DNA of 64,000 nucleotides, from positions 1,364,001 through 1,428,000 of the forward strand of contig NZ_JBFDTP010000002.1 of NCBI RefSeq assembly GCF_040719375.1. The letters run 5' to 3'. The translations under genes were made by a program, and so were the position numbers. Shown one piece after another: positions 33,650 to 42,480 of the stretch. A model generated the notes under the pieces. It saw only the letters and a list, made by a program, of their open reading frames with translations. It had not been told where the DNA came from and did no database searches. The DNA is from Clostridium sp. AN503 (GTDB lineage Bacteria > Bacillota > Clostridia > Lachnospirales > Lachnospiraceae). Each line of letters opens with the position of its first letter. Positions within the stretch are counted from its first letter, which is position 1.

Positions 33650-34525
33650 ATGAGTGATATCGCATATCAGAATAAGGACATTACGTCCAAGGTGACGGCA
33701 GAATCCCTGTTGGGAAACAGTCTGGCGCCGTTTGGACTGCCGGATTTGAAGGTAATAGGGCTGCTGCCTACGAACCTGCCGGCCATTGAGAGCAACGAGC
33801 TGCGTCTGGATCATTTGTTTTTGCTGGAGGATGGTTCCACAGCTATCATCGATTATGAGTCAAAGTTTACCAAAGAGAACTTTGTCAAATATTTGAATTA
33901 TGCAGCGAGGGTGATCAAGCGTTATGCGGACCAGAACCAGCTGGAGGATTTAAAGAGCATTAAGGTACTTGTCATCTACACGGCAGATGTAGAATGGGCC
34001 AAAGAGGTTTATGATTTTGGCGATCTGGTCCTGCGGGTTGAGGCCTCGTATCTGGTGAAACAGGATTCGGATGGGATTTATGAAGCTTTGAACCACAAGA
34101 TCCATGCAGGAGACAGACTTACAGAGGAAGAGCTCGCAAGGCTTATGATCCTGCCCCTGACGGTGAAGGGGAAAGCGGAGAAGCAGGTGTATATTGAAAA
34201 GGCGGTAGAGCTGGCAAAGCGGATATCGGACCGGAGCCAGTCGGTTCGTGTGCTGGCCGGGATCCTGACTTTTACGGACAAGGTCATTGATCCGGAGTAT
34301 GCGAAAAAAGTGAAGGAGGAGTGGCAGATGACTCAGATTGGGAAATTGATATTTGATAATGGTTATAAGGCGGGAGAGGAGCAGGGGATTGAACGAGGTG
34401 TAAAAGCGTTAATTCTTGATGGCCTTGAGGAGAATGCTACGGAAGATAAAATCATTTCAAAGCTGATGAAGCTGTTTGATCTTACGGATACTCAGGCGCA
34501 TGAGTACATGGAAAAGTATAAATAA
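33650..34525 (+). CDS. PD-(D/E)XK nuclease-like protein, Rpn/YhgA-type
   Basis: A 291-residue protein. The region NELRLDHLFLLEDG and AIIDYESKF (about residues 48-73) gives the D...E-x-K catalytic signature of the PD-(D/E)XK fold as found in Rpn/transposase-31-like proteins, which are recombination-promoting or defence-related nucleases. The C-terminal part is helical (YIEKAVELAKRISDRSQSV; YKAGEEQGIERGVKALI), with a GxExGIExG segment typical of these families. It stands alone between a hairpin region and a terminator. Such genes often occur in many copies in Lachnospiraceae genomes. DNA cleavage and any mobile or defence role are inferences. Confidence 0.65.
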   Translation: MSDIAYQNKDITSKVTAESLLGNSLAPFGLPDLKVIGLLPTNLPAIESNELRLDHLFLLEDGSTAIIDYESKFTKENFVKYLNYAARVIKRYADQNQLEDLKSIKVLVIYTADVEWAKEVYDFGDLVLRVEASYLVKQDSDGIYEALNHKIHAGDRLTEEELARLMILPLTVKGKAEKQVYIEKAVELAKRISDRSQSVRVLAGILTFTDKVIDPEYAKKVKEEWQMTQIGKLIFDNGYKAGEEQGIERGVKALILDGLEENATEDKIISKLMKLFDLTDTQAHEYMEKYK

Positions 34526-34539
34526 TAAATGAAAGTAAA

Positions 34540-34592
34540 AAGGAGACCAGAAGTGGAAAATGAAAGAACTATTTTTCACTTCTGGTCTCCTT
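34540..34592 (+). terminator. bidirectional terminator, 16-bp perfect stem
   Basis: AAGGAGACCAGAAGTG (34540-34555) pairs exactly with CACTTCTGGTCTCCTT (34577-34592); the loop side adds AAAAT/ATTTTT pairs. It separates the convergent nuclease-like and DUF368 genes. Confidence 0.85.
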
Positions 34593-34619
34593 GTATTTGT
34601 AATGAAATCGTTTTGTCTC

Positions 34620-35504
34620 TTATTTTTCGCCCAGAAGATAAGTAACTACGGCTCCAACAATAAAGATCAGGATACCGCCCAGGATCATGAGCAGGTTCAG
34701 CTGATCCAGTTTCCCGAACAGGCCGGTATTGTAAAAGATAGCAAACGGTGAAGAGAGGATCAGGCCGAGGATCGCGCAGTAGGTCTGCACTCCATACTTT
34801 TCAAACAGGAAGGTGATCAGTTTGGCTATCAGGAAGATGCCCAGCAGGATGCCGATACCCAGCGGGAACAGGATCAGAAAGCCATTGGTCAGAGCCGGGA
34901 TATCAAAAACCTTCAGCGCCTCCAAAAAATCTTTGATAGACCCGATAATGCCGTAGTAATAACCGAGGATCATCAGTACCAGGGAACCACTGACGCCAGG
35001 AATGACCATGGTTGCAGAGGCGATGATACCAATAAAAAACATTATGACCATAAGCTGCGGCGAGGCGGTCAAAGTCTTTAAAACTTCCTCCTCAGAACCA
35101 AACAGCGGAAGGATAATGGCAAAAGCGAACAAAATCACAAAAGCCAGAACACCGGAGATCCCGACGGAGCCGCCGTGTTCTTTCGTCTTACTGAGGAGCT
35201 GCCGGATCAATACGGGAAGCCCGCCAAGGATCAGACCGATAAATGCCATACAGGTAAAAAATGTGTGCTCTGAGAGCAGGTATTCGATGGCGTAGGTAAA
35301 ACCGATCAGGCCGAGGCCGCAGCCCACCAGGATCGGCAGAAGAGTGATGATGCTTTTTTTCCAGTCCTTTAAAAAATTGGAGACAGCGCCGATCAGCTTG
35401 TCATAGATGCCCATGGACAGGGCGATCGTACCTCCGCTGACGCCAGGTATGATATTGGCGATGCCGATAAACACACCTTTGATAATATCCGTAATGAATG
35501 TCAT
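34620..35504 (-). CDS. DUF368 membrane protein, probable polyprenyl-phosphate translocase
   Basis: A 294-residue membrane protein with about eight to nine helices and the twin DUF368 motif: PGVSGGTIALSMGIYDKLI near residue 20 and PGVSGSLVLMILGYYYGI in the second half. DUF368 proteins have been shown in other bacteria to recycle undecaprenyl phosphate across the membrane for envelope synthesis. The gene is divergent from an LTA-synthase-like gene, which fits an envelope theme. GAAAGGAAT lies just upstream of the ATG on the minus strand. The family is clear; the precise lipid substrate here is inferred. Confidence 0.85.
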   Translation of the reverse strand: MTFITDIIKGVFIGIANIIPGVSGGTIALSMGIYDKLIGAVSNFLKDWKKSIITLLPILVGCGLGLIGFTYAIEYLLSEHTFFTCMAFIGLILGGLPVLIRQLLSKTKEHGGSVGISGVLAFVILFAFAIILPLFGSEEEVLKTLTASPQLMVIMFFIGIIASATMVIPGVSGSLVLMILGYYYGIIGSIKDFLEALKVFDIPALTNGFLILFPLGIGILLGIFLIAKLITFLFEKYGVQTYCAILGLILSSPFAIFYNTGLFGKLDQLNLLMILGGILIFIVGAVVTYLLGEK

Positions 35505-35776
35505 GAGGAAATTCCTTTCTTGCTTTTTCTCTTTTCTTTTTCTGTCATGATTTTGACCAATATGAATCCAACATGCTACATTATAGAGGCAGGCGCGCGG
35601 AAAGTCAAGAAAAGGCCGGGCGCAGGGAGTAAAGAAACTGTGAAACTTTGCGGGAAATCACGTTATTTTTATGTAAAATAGCTATGTTCCTTTCCGGCAA
35701 AATATGATAGACTATAGCCGGATTGAGGACGGTTCCGCTAAATGGGCGGAGACAAAAGAGGAGATTTGGATTAATA

Positions 35777-37708
35777 ATGAAAAGACTTTGGAAGCTTTTG
35801 GGGCAGCTTGCGGTGATCGCGCTGCTTTTAAATATTGTGATCGAACTGCTTGGCAGAAAGTCAGTTCCGGGACTGGCGAAGTACATATTCGGCAGCCCGC
35901 ATGTGTTTCTGCTGAATGGGCTGCTGTTGCTTGCGCCGTTTTTGCTGGTGTTTTTTACTAGGAGAAAGGTGTTTTTGGCATCTGTCCTGGCGCTCGTGGG
36001 ATTGACAATGGGGATTGCCAATGGGGTCCTGCTCATATTCAGGACGACGCCCTTTACAGCAGCGGACTTACGTCTGGTAAAATATGCGGCAAGCCTGCTG
36101 ACCACGTATCTTTCCTGGTGGCAGATCGTGCTTGGAGCTGTTGCGCTTGTTCTGGCGGTTGTTCTCTGTATGATGATCTGGAGGAAGGCCCCGGCGGATA
36201 CAGAGAAGGTGAACGTTACCGAGTCTGTGTGTGTGGCAGCGGTTGCTATGGCAGTGATCTGGGGAGGCTTAAATCTGGCGATCATGAGCGGGGCAGTAGC
36301 GCTGCATTTTGGCAATATTGGTCAGGCTTTCCAGGACTACGGGTTTGCCTACTGCTTTGCCAATTCTGCTTTCAATACAGGGATCTCCAAGCCGGACACC
36401 TATGACAGCCAGGTGGTGGCAGAATTAAAAGCGGAGGATCTGGTGCCGGAGGATGTGTATGCTTTAAAGGATAACCGTACGCCCAATATCATCATGGTGC
36501 AGCTGGAGTCTTTTTTTGATCCGATGCTGTGGGAGAACAGCCCTGTGGAAAAAGATCCGATCCCCTTTTTTCGTTTTCTGATGCGGAATTTCCCGTCTGG
36601 ATATTTGAGCGTGCCGTCTGTGGGAGCGGGAACGGCCAATACGGAATTTGAATGCATTACCGGCATGAACCTGGATTTTTTCGGTCCGGGAGAGTACCCT
36701 TATAAGACAGTACTGCAGAAGACGGTCTGTGAGAGTATGGCGTTTGATATGAAAAATCTGGGCTATAAGGCCCATGCCATCCACAACAATGAAGCCACCT
36801 TCTATGACAGGCACAAGATATTTGCACAGTTAGGGTTTGACACTTTTACACCGATAGAATACATGTATGAGACCCGGCGCAATCCAACCGGCTGGTGTAA
36901 GGATACGGTTCTGGTGGAAGAGATCGAAAAGGCACTTGATTCTTCTCTGGGGCAGGATTTTATCTATACGATCTCAGTCCAGGGACATGGGAAATACCCT
37001 TCCTTTGAATATTACTGCCAGCAGATCAATGAGATGGACCAGTTTGTCAGCCGTCTGATCAGTATGCTGAACGGGCGGAAGGAGCCGACGGTGCTGGTGC
37101 TTTACGGGGACCATCTGCCGGGCTTTGAATGGACTCCCGAAGAGATGAAGAACCGTTCTCTGTTCCAGACGGAGTATGTGGTCTGGAATAATATGGATCT
37201 TCCTAAGGTAAACCGGGATATAGAGGCATATCAGCTGACTTCCCATGTGCTGAACATGCTGGACATTCATGAGGGCACCATGATCCGGTTCCATCAGCGC
37301 CATCTGGATAAGAGAGACACTTCTGCCCAGAGCTATCTGGATGCCATGCAGATCCTGGAATATGATATTTTGTATGGGGATCAGGAGGTATATGGCGGAG
37401 TATCGCCTTATAAGGCCACAAAACTGGAGTTTGGTACGGCTCCTGTTATTCAGCGGACTACGATACATAATACGGACCAGATCATCATATTTGGGGAGAA
37501 TTTCAATTCCTACTCTAAGATCTGCGTCAATGGGAAGCCGGTGGACACTCCTTACTATCAGAAAAACCGGCTGATCGCGCCGGGAATCCCCTATAAAGAA
37601 GGGGAGGAGATCACAGTTCAGCAGATCGGGCGTGATAAGATCCCGCTTGGAACGGCAAGAAAAGGACCGGGCAGTATTACAGGCATGACAGATGCAAACA
37701 GCAGTTGA
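35777..37708 (+). CDS. LTA-synthase-like sulfatase-fold membrane enzyme with TIG-like C-terminus
   Basis: A 643-residue protein with five N-terminal membrane helices (to about residue 190) and an extracellular sulfatase-fold domain. Catalytic features match lipoteichoic acid synthase: MVQLESFFDP with the metal-binding Glu, GAGTANTEFECITGMN with the Thr nucleophile, and LYGDHLPGF with Asp/His. It would transfer phosphoglycerol from phosphatidylglycerol to a glycolipid or glycan. About 80 residues after the catalytic domain (IQRTTIHNTDQIIIFGENF onward) look like an IPT/TIG immunoglobulin-like domain, not present in standard LtaS. I use the ATG at 35777; the upstream frame to 35723 is not preceded by a ribosome site. 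Confidence 0.85.
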   Translation: MKRLWKLLGQLAVIALLLNIVIELLGRKSVPGLAKYIFGSPHVFLLNGLLLLAPFLLVFFTRRKVFLASVLALVGLTMGIANGVLLIFRTTPFTAADLRLVKYAASLLTTYLSWWQIVLGAVALVLAVVLCMMIWRKAPADTEKVNVTESVCVAAVAMAVIWGGLNLAIMSGAVALHFGNIGQAFQDYGFAYCFANSAFNTGISKPDTYDSQVVAELKAEDLVPEDVYALKDNRTPNIIMVQLESFFDPMLWENSPVEKDPIPFFRFLMRNFPSGYLSVPSVGAGTANTEFECITGMNLDFFGPGEYPYKTVLQKTVCESMAFDMKNLGYKAHAIHNNEATFYDRHKIFAQLGFDTFTPIEYMYETRRNPTGWCKDTVLVEEIEKALDSSLGQDFIYTISVQGHGKYPSFEYYCQQINEMDQFVSRLISMLNGRKEPTVLVLYGDHLPGFEWTPEEMKNRSLFQTEYVVWNNMDLPKVNRDIEAYQLTSHVLNMLDIHEGTMIRFHQRHLDKRDTSAQSYLDAMQILEYDILYGDQEVYGGVSPYKATKLEFGTAPVIQRTTIHNTDQIIIFGENFNSYSKICVNGKPVDTPYYQKNRLIAPGIPYKEGEEITVQQIGRDKIPLGTARKGPGSITGMTDANSS

Positions 37709-37776
37709 GAAATAACGGTATTTATGATAGACTGTTTTTATTATGAAATTTGAACTACATGAGGAGGACTTAAGAT

Positions 37777-39054
37777 ATGGAGAACAAACAGTCACTTGAT
37801 ACGATCTGCATCCAGGGCGGATGGCAGCCGAAGAACGGAGAGCCGAGGGTGCTTCCTATCTATCAGAGCACCACGTTTAAATATGAGACCAGCGAACAGA
37901 TGGGACGTCTGTTTGACTTGGAAGAGAATGGTTATTTCTATACCCGTCTCGCGAACCCCACCAATGATGCGGTAGCCTCCAAGATCTGTGCCTTAGAGGG
38001 CGGCGCGGCAGCCATGCTCACATCCTCCGGTCAGGCTGCCAATATGTACGCGATCTTAAATATCTGTTCCCAGGGGGATCATGTAGTCAGCGCGGCTACG
38101 ATCTACGGCGGTACGTCCAATCTGTTTACTGTTACATTGAAGCGGTTTGGCATCGAGTGCACGCTGGTGGACCCGGATGCCCCGGAGGAGGAGCTTGAGA
38201 AGGCATTCAAACCCAACACCAGGGCGGTGTTTGGGGAGACGATCGCGAATCCGGCGCTGGTGGTGCTGGATATTGAGAAGTTTGCACGGCTTGCCCACAG
38301 GCATGAGGTGCCGCTGATTATAGACAATACCTTTGCGACGCCGATCAACTGCCGTCCCTTTGAGTGGGGAGCGGATATTGTCACCCATTCCACTACCAAG
38401 TATATGGACGGCCACGCTATGTGCGTGGGCGGCTGTATTGTGGACAGCGGGAATTTTGACTGGGAGGCCCATGCGGAGAAGTTTCCGGGGCTGACCACTC
38501 CGGATGATTCCTACCATGGAGTGATCTATACACAGAAGTTCGGTAAGGGCGCTTATATCACTAAGGCCACGGCACAGCTGATGCGGGATATGGGTTCCAT
38601 CCAGTCCCCACAGAATGCGTTTCTTTTGAACGTGGGCCTGGAGACCCTGCATTTGAGGGTGCCGCGCCACTGTGAGAACGCGCAGAAGGTAGCTGAATAC
38701 CTGCAGGCGCGGGAGGATGTGGCATGGGTCAATTATCCGGGGCTTAAAGGGGATAAGTATCATGCACTGGCAGAGAAGTATATGCCGAACGGTACCTGCG
38801 GCGTGATCTCCTTCGGGCTGAAGGGCGGCAGGGCGGCAGCAGGCGGTTTTATGGATAAGCTGAAGCTGGCGGCGATCGTGACCCATGTGGCGGATGCGAG
38901 GACCTCCGTGCTTCATCCCGCCAGCCATACCCACAGGCAGTTGAATGATGAACAGCTTGTGGAAGCGGGAGTAGACCCGTCCCTGATCCGGCTCAGCGTC
39001 GGCATTGAGGATGTGAAGGATATTATTGCGGATATCGAACAGGCGCTTGCATAA
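37777..39054 (+). CDS. metY: O-acetylhomoserine sulfhydrylase-like PLP enzyme
   Basis: A 425-residue PLP enzyme of the Cys/Met metabolism family, best matched to O-acetylhomoserine aminocarboxypropyltransferase (MetY), which makes homocysteine from O-acetylhomoserine and sulfide. LDTICIQGGWQP opens the protein; TSSGQAANMYAIL and VTHSTTKYMDGHAM hold the PLP-binding residues, with the Lys of TKY forming the Schiff base; HPASHTHRQL is the C-terminal substrate motif. GAGGAGGAC lies upstream of the ATG. I see no SAM riboswitch or T-box before it. A methionine gamma-lyase or cystathionine synthase role cannot be excluded. Confidence 0.85.
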   Translation: MENKQSLDTICIQGGWQPKNGEPRVLPIYQSTTFKYETSEQMGRLFDLEENGYFYTRLANPTNDAVASKICALEGGAAAMLTSSGQAANMYAILNICSQGDHVVSAATIYGGTSNLFTVTLKRFGIECTLVDPDAPEEELEKAFKPNTRAVFGETIANPALVVLDIEKFARLAHRHEVPLIIDNTFATPINCRPFEWGADIVTHSTTKYMDGHAMCVGGCIVDSGNFDWEAHAEKFPGLTTPDDSYHGVIYTQKFGKGAYITKATAQLMRDMGSIQSPQNAFLLNVGLETLHLRVPRHCENAQKVAEYLQAREDVAWVNYPGLKGDKYHALAEKYMPNGTCGVISFGLKGGRAAAGGFMDKLKLAAIVTHVADARTSVLHPASHTHRQLNDEQLVEAGVDPSLIRLSVGIEDVKDIIADIEQALA

Positions 39055-39074
39055 TATAATCCTGTGATTTGGTG

Positions 39075-39100
39075 TAAGAGTCCGGTTTGCCGGACTCTTA
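39075..39100 (+). terminator. perfect 11-bp hairpin after metY
   Basis: TAAGAGTCCGG (39075-39085) pairs with CCGGACTCTTA (39090-39100) around TTTG. Only a weak T-rich stretch (GCAGTTTT) follows, so some read-through into the phospholipid genes is possible. Confidence 0.6.
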
Positions 39101-39125
39101 CTGCAGTTTTGGAGGACCGTGGGGT

Positions 39126-40703
39126 ATGGAGAATACAGAAAAAAAGTTTCAGAAAAAGACATGGGGTAAGCTGCTGCGTATCATATTCGGGCGGACTACC
39201 TTTGTGATCCTTGCGATCCTGGTGCAGCTGTTTGTGCTGCTTGCGGCCTTCCAATGGCTCAGCAGCCAGACCTTTTATGTGTACGGAGGTTTTACTTTCC
39301 TAAGCACGATCGTGGTGATCTATATCATCAACAAGAACCAGAACCCGTCTTATCAGCTTTCCTGGATCATTCCTGTGTTGGTATTCCCAGTCTTCGGCGT
39401 CATGTTTTATCTGTTTCTGGAGACACAGCCGGGTACCAGGATGATCGCCCACCGCTTAAAGACTCTGTCTGGGGAGACAAAGCCCTATCTGGAACAGGAC
39501 AAAGCGGTGATGGAGCGTTTAAACCGGGCCAGCAGGGGGACTACATTGCTGGCTTCTTATATGGGGAATTACGGTGGGTACCCGATCTATGACAAAACAT
39601 ATGCAGAATATTTCCCGTTGGGGGATGATATGTATCCGGTATTCCTGGAAGAACTTCGCAAAGCAGAACGCTACATTTTTATGGAGTATTTTATCCTGGA
39701 GCGGGGGGAGATGTGGGATGAGATCCTGGATATATTAAAAGAGAAGGCAGCCAGGGGCGTGGAGGTACGGGTCATGTACGACGGTATGTGCTGCCTGACC
39801 CTGCTGCCATACCACTATCCCAAAGAACTGGAGGCGTTCGGTATCCACTGCAAAATGTTTTCGCCGGTGAAGCCTGCCCTGTCATCCTATCAGAACAACC
39901 GGGACCACCGAAAGATCACGGTGATCGACGGGCACACGGCATTTACCGGAGGTATCAATCTTGCGGATGAGTACATCAACCGCAGGGAACGGTTCGGTCA
40001 CTGGAAGGATACGGCGATCATGCTGAAGGGGAATGCGGTCAACAGTTTTCTGATGATGTTTCTCCAGATGTGGAATATCACGGAGCGGAAGCAGGATGAC
40101 TATTCTCTTTACGGTAAAAGCCCGGAGTATATCTATCCGCCGGAATTAGACATGAGCGGTTATGTGATGCCTTATGGGGACAGCCCTCTGGATAATGAGA
40201 CCGTAGGACAATATGTGTATATGGACATCCTCAATGAAGCCCGCTATTATGTCCATATCATGACGCCTTATCTGATTCTGGACAGCGATATGATCACTTC
40301 CCTGACCTTTGCAGCCAAGCGGGGGATCGAGACCGTGATCATCATGCCCCACATACCGGATAAGATATATGCCTATCTGCTGGCCCGTTCGTACTACGCG
40401 GAGCTATTACAGGCCGGTGTGAAGATCTTTGAATATACGCCGGGGTTCGTCCATGCCAAGGTGTTTACCAGCGACGATGAGAAGGCGGTGGTAGGTTCCA
40501 TCAATCTGGATTACCGCAGCCTGCATCTGCATTTTGAATGTGCGGCATACTTATACCGGAGCCCGGCTGTGCGCCAGGCGGAGCTGGATTTCCAGGAGAC
40601 CCTGGAAAAATGCCAGGAGATCACGCTGGAGGACTGCAGGCGGTATCCTGTCTATAAAAAGCTGGCGGGCAAGGTGCTTCGGCTGTTTGCGCCGCTTATG
40701 TAA
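39126..40703 (+). CDS. cls: cardiolipin synthase (phospholipase D type)
   Basis: A 525-residue membrane enzyme that joins two phosphatidylglycerols into cardiolipin. Two or three N-terminal helices (about 25-100) are followed by two phospholipase-D domains with HKD motifs: NRDHRKITVIDGHTAFTGG and FVHAKVFTSDDEKAVVGSIN. The ATG at 39126 is preceded by GGAGGA ten bases upstream; the frame is open from 39087 but that stretch runs through the hairpin. It is the first of four membrane-lipid genes (cls, a flippase-like gene, pssA, psd) with gaps of only a few bases. Confidence 0.92.
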   Translation: MENTEKKFQKKTWGKLLRIIFGRTTFVILAILVQLFVLLAAFQWLSSQTFYVYGGFTFLSTIVVIYIINKNQNPSYQLSWIIPVLVFPVFGVMFYLFLETQPGTRMIAHRLKTLSGETKPYLEQDKAVMERLNRASRGTTLLASYMGNYGGYPIYDKTYAEYFPLGDDMYPVFLEELRKAERYIFMEYFILERGEMWDEILDILKEKAARGVEVRVMYDGMCCLTLLPYHYPKELEAFGIHCKMFSPVKPALSSYQNNRDHRKITVIDGHTAFTGGINLADEYINRRERFGHWKDTAIMLKGNAVNSFLMMFLQMWNITERKQDDYSLYGKSPEYIYPPELDMSGYVMPYGDSPLDNETVGQYVYMDILNEARYYVHIMTPYLILDSDMITSLTFAAKRGIETVIIMPHIPDKIYAYLLARSYYAELLQAGVKIFEYTPGFVHAKVFTSDDEKAVVGSINLDYRSLHLHFECAAYLYRSPAVRQAELDFQETLEKCQEITLEDCRRYPVYKKLAGKVLRLFAPLM

Positions 40704-40712
40704 GGGGGAATC

Positions 40713-41753
40713 ATGCAGAGCAGAAAAAGTAAGCTGTTTAACCTGTTATTTCTGGTGCTGGTGTTTGCCCTGACCCTGTATTATGTGCTGCATGGGGAGG
40801 ATTTAAACCTGATCCTGGATACGCTCACCAGCGCAGATCCGTTCTGGCTGCTGTGCGGGGCAGGCTGCGTCCTGTTCTTTATTTATGGAGAATCCTCGAT
40901 CCTGCATTACCTGTTTCGCACCCTGAAGATCAGTACAGGCAGGACGGCGTGTTTTTTGTATTCCGGAGTGGGATTCTTCTTCAGCTGTATCACGCCCTCC
41001 GCCAGCGGCGGGCAGCCTGCGCAGGTATATTATATGCGGAGGGATCAGATCCCGGTGCCGGTAGCGACCGTGGTGCTCCTGGTGGTGACGATCACCTACA
41101 AGTCTGTGCTGGTCCTGATCGGGATCTATCTGCTTTTGTTTCAGCAGACTTATATGCAGCATTATCTGGTGGAAGTGATGCCGGTGTTCTATCTGGGGAT
41201 GATCCTCAATATCATCTGCTGTGCGGTCATGCTGGTCCTGGTATTCCACACTACGCTGGCAGACCGGATCGTAAAGAAATGTCTGGATCTTGCGGACCGG
41301 ATCGGGAAGGGAAGGTATAAGGAACGCCTGGGACGACTGCGGCACCGGCTTACCTTTACTATGGAACATTATGCATCCGCAGCGGCTTATTTAAAGCAGA
41401 ATAAGAAAGTTCTGGCAAGAGTGCTGGCTGTCACATTTCTGCAGCGGACGGCTCTGTTTTTGACCACGTATTTTGTTTACCGTGCCTTTGGCCTGTCGGA
41501 AAAGACATGGTTTGAGATCGTGATCCTCCAGGCGTCCATCTCAATTGCAGTGGATATGCTTCCGCTGCCGGGCGGGATGGGGATCAGTGAGCATCTGTTC
41601 CTCTGCATTTTTGGAGCGGTTTTTTATGGGGATTACTTAATCCCTGGTATGATCTTGAGCCGTGGTCTGGCATACTATATTCAAATGCTTCTTGGGGGCT
41701 GTCTGACGGCAGCGGTCCAGATAAGAGGCGGGAAAGTGACTAAGGGGGAATAG
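40713..41753 (+). CDS. lysylphosphatidylglycerol synthase TM-type flippase-like protein
   Basis: A 346-residue membrane protein with about eight helices of the UPF0104/LPG-synthase transmembrane family (as in the N-terminal half of MprF). SGVGFFFSCITPSASGGQPA and LPLPGGMGISEHLFL are the family motifs. It has no aminoacyl-transferase domain, so it cannot itself lysinylate lipid and may act as a flippase or sorter. It sits between cls and pssA in one run, which suggests moving a phospholipid made by its neighbours. The substrate is unknown. Confidence 0.82.
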   Translation: MQSRKSKLFNLLFLVLVFALTLYYVLHGEDLNLILDTLTSADPFWLLCGAGCVLFFIYGESSILHYLFRTLKISTGRTACFLYSGVGFFFSCITPSASGGQPAQVYYMRRDQIPVPVATVVLLVVTITYKSVLVLIGIYLLLFQQTYMQHYLVEVMPVFYLGMILNIICCAVMLVLVFHTTLADRIVKKCLDLADRIGKGRYKERLGRLRHRLTFTMEHYASAAAYLKQNKKVLARVLAVTFLQRTALFLTTYFVYRAFGLSEKTWFEIVILQASISIAVDMLPLPGGMGISEHLFLCIFGAVFYGDYLIPGMILSRGLAYYIQMLLGGCLTAAVQIRGGKVTKGE

Positions 41754-41754
41754 C

Positions 41755-42480
41755 ATGATTGGTTTTTATGATTATACAGTAGTTCTGACCTATGTAAGCC
41801 TTGTGATTTCCATGATCGGAATGACGCAGGCGATCCATGGAAGGTTCAAGACAGCCATTGTCTGTCTCGCGGTTTCCGGCCTGTGTGATATGTTTGACGG
41901 CAAGATCGCCAGGACGAAGAAAAACAGGACGGAGGATGAGCAGGCGTTCGGTGTTCAGATCGATTCCCTGTGTGACATGGTTTGCTTCGGGGCATTTCCG
42001 GCATTGATCTGCTACCTGCTGGGAGTACGGGGCTTCCTGGGCCTGTCGGTCATCGGCCTTTATGTGGTGGCGTCCGTTGTAAGGCTGGCATTTTTCAATG
42101 TGATGGAGATGAAGGGGGCGCTGGTGACAGAGGACGGTCAGCGGTACTACCGTGGACTGCCTATCACCTCGATCGCGATCGCGCTGCCGATGGTGTTCCT
42201 GGTCCAGTTTTTTGTGGGGGCCAGGACCTTTGTCGTCTGCCTGTATCTGCTGCTTTTGATCGTGGGCGCTCTGTTTGTGGTGGATTTCCAGATGCCGAAG
42301 CCGACCAACAAGGAACTGGCGGCTCTTGTGGTCATGGTTACAGTGGCGTTGTCCATCATCGTTGTCCACAGCCGGTATGCAGTCCGGGTGGGCAGGGAGG
42401 ATGCGGGGGCTTCTGAACTGGTGACGGAATCCTGGCTGGACGATGTGCCCGGGCCTGAAAGTATGGGAGGGATCTCATGA
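41755..42480 (+). CDS. pssA: CDP-diacylglycerol-serine O-phosphatidyltransferase
   Basis: A 241-residue integral membrane CDP-alcohol phosphatidyltransferase. The diagnostic DG-x2-AR-x(n)-G-x3-D-x3-D motif is read in CDMFDGKIARTKKN followed by FGVQIDSLCD, where the Asp residues bind the metal and CDP-diacylglycerol. The next gene is a phosphatidylserine decarboxylase that overlaps by four bases (ATGA), which makes phosphatidylserine synthesis the likely reaction, rather than phosphatidylglycerol phosphate or inositol lipids. Its start follows the flippase gene stop by one base. About six helices are predicted. Confidence 0.9.
   Translation: MIGFYDYTVVLTYVSLVISMIGMTQAIHGRFKTAIVCLAVSGLCDMFDGKIARTKKNRTEDEQAFGVQIDSLCDMVCFGAFPALICYLLGVRGFLGLSVIGLYVVASVVRLAFFNVMEMKGALVTEDGQRYYRGLPITSIAIALPMVFLVQFFVGARTFVVCLYLLLLIVGALFVVDFQMPKPTNKELAALVVMVTVALSIIVVHSRYAVRVGREDAGASELVTESWLDDVPGPESMGGIS

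Noticed and set aside
37709..37776. SAM riboswitch or T-box in front of metY
   Set aside because: The gap is only 68 bases and contains none of the conserved elements.
38056..39162. Minus-strand open frame of 368 codons opposite metY
   Set aside because: It runs through the metY coding region and the following hairpin, has no plausible start signal and no family match.
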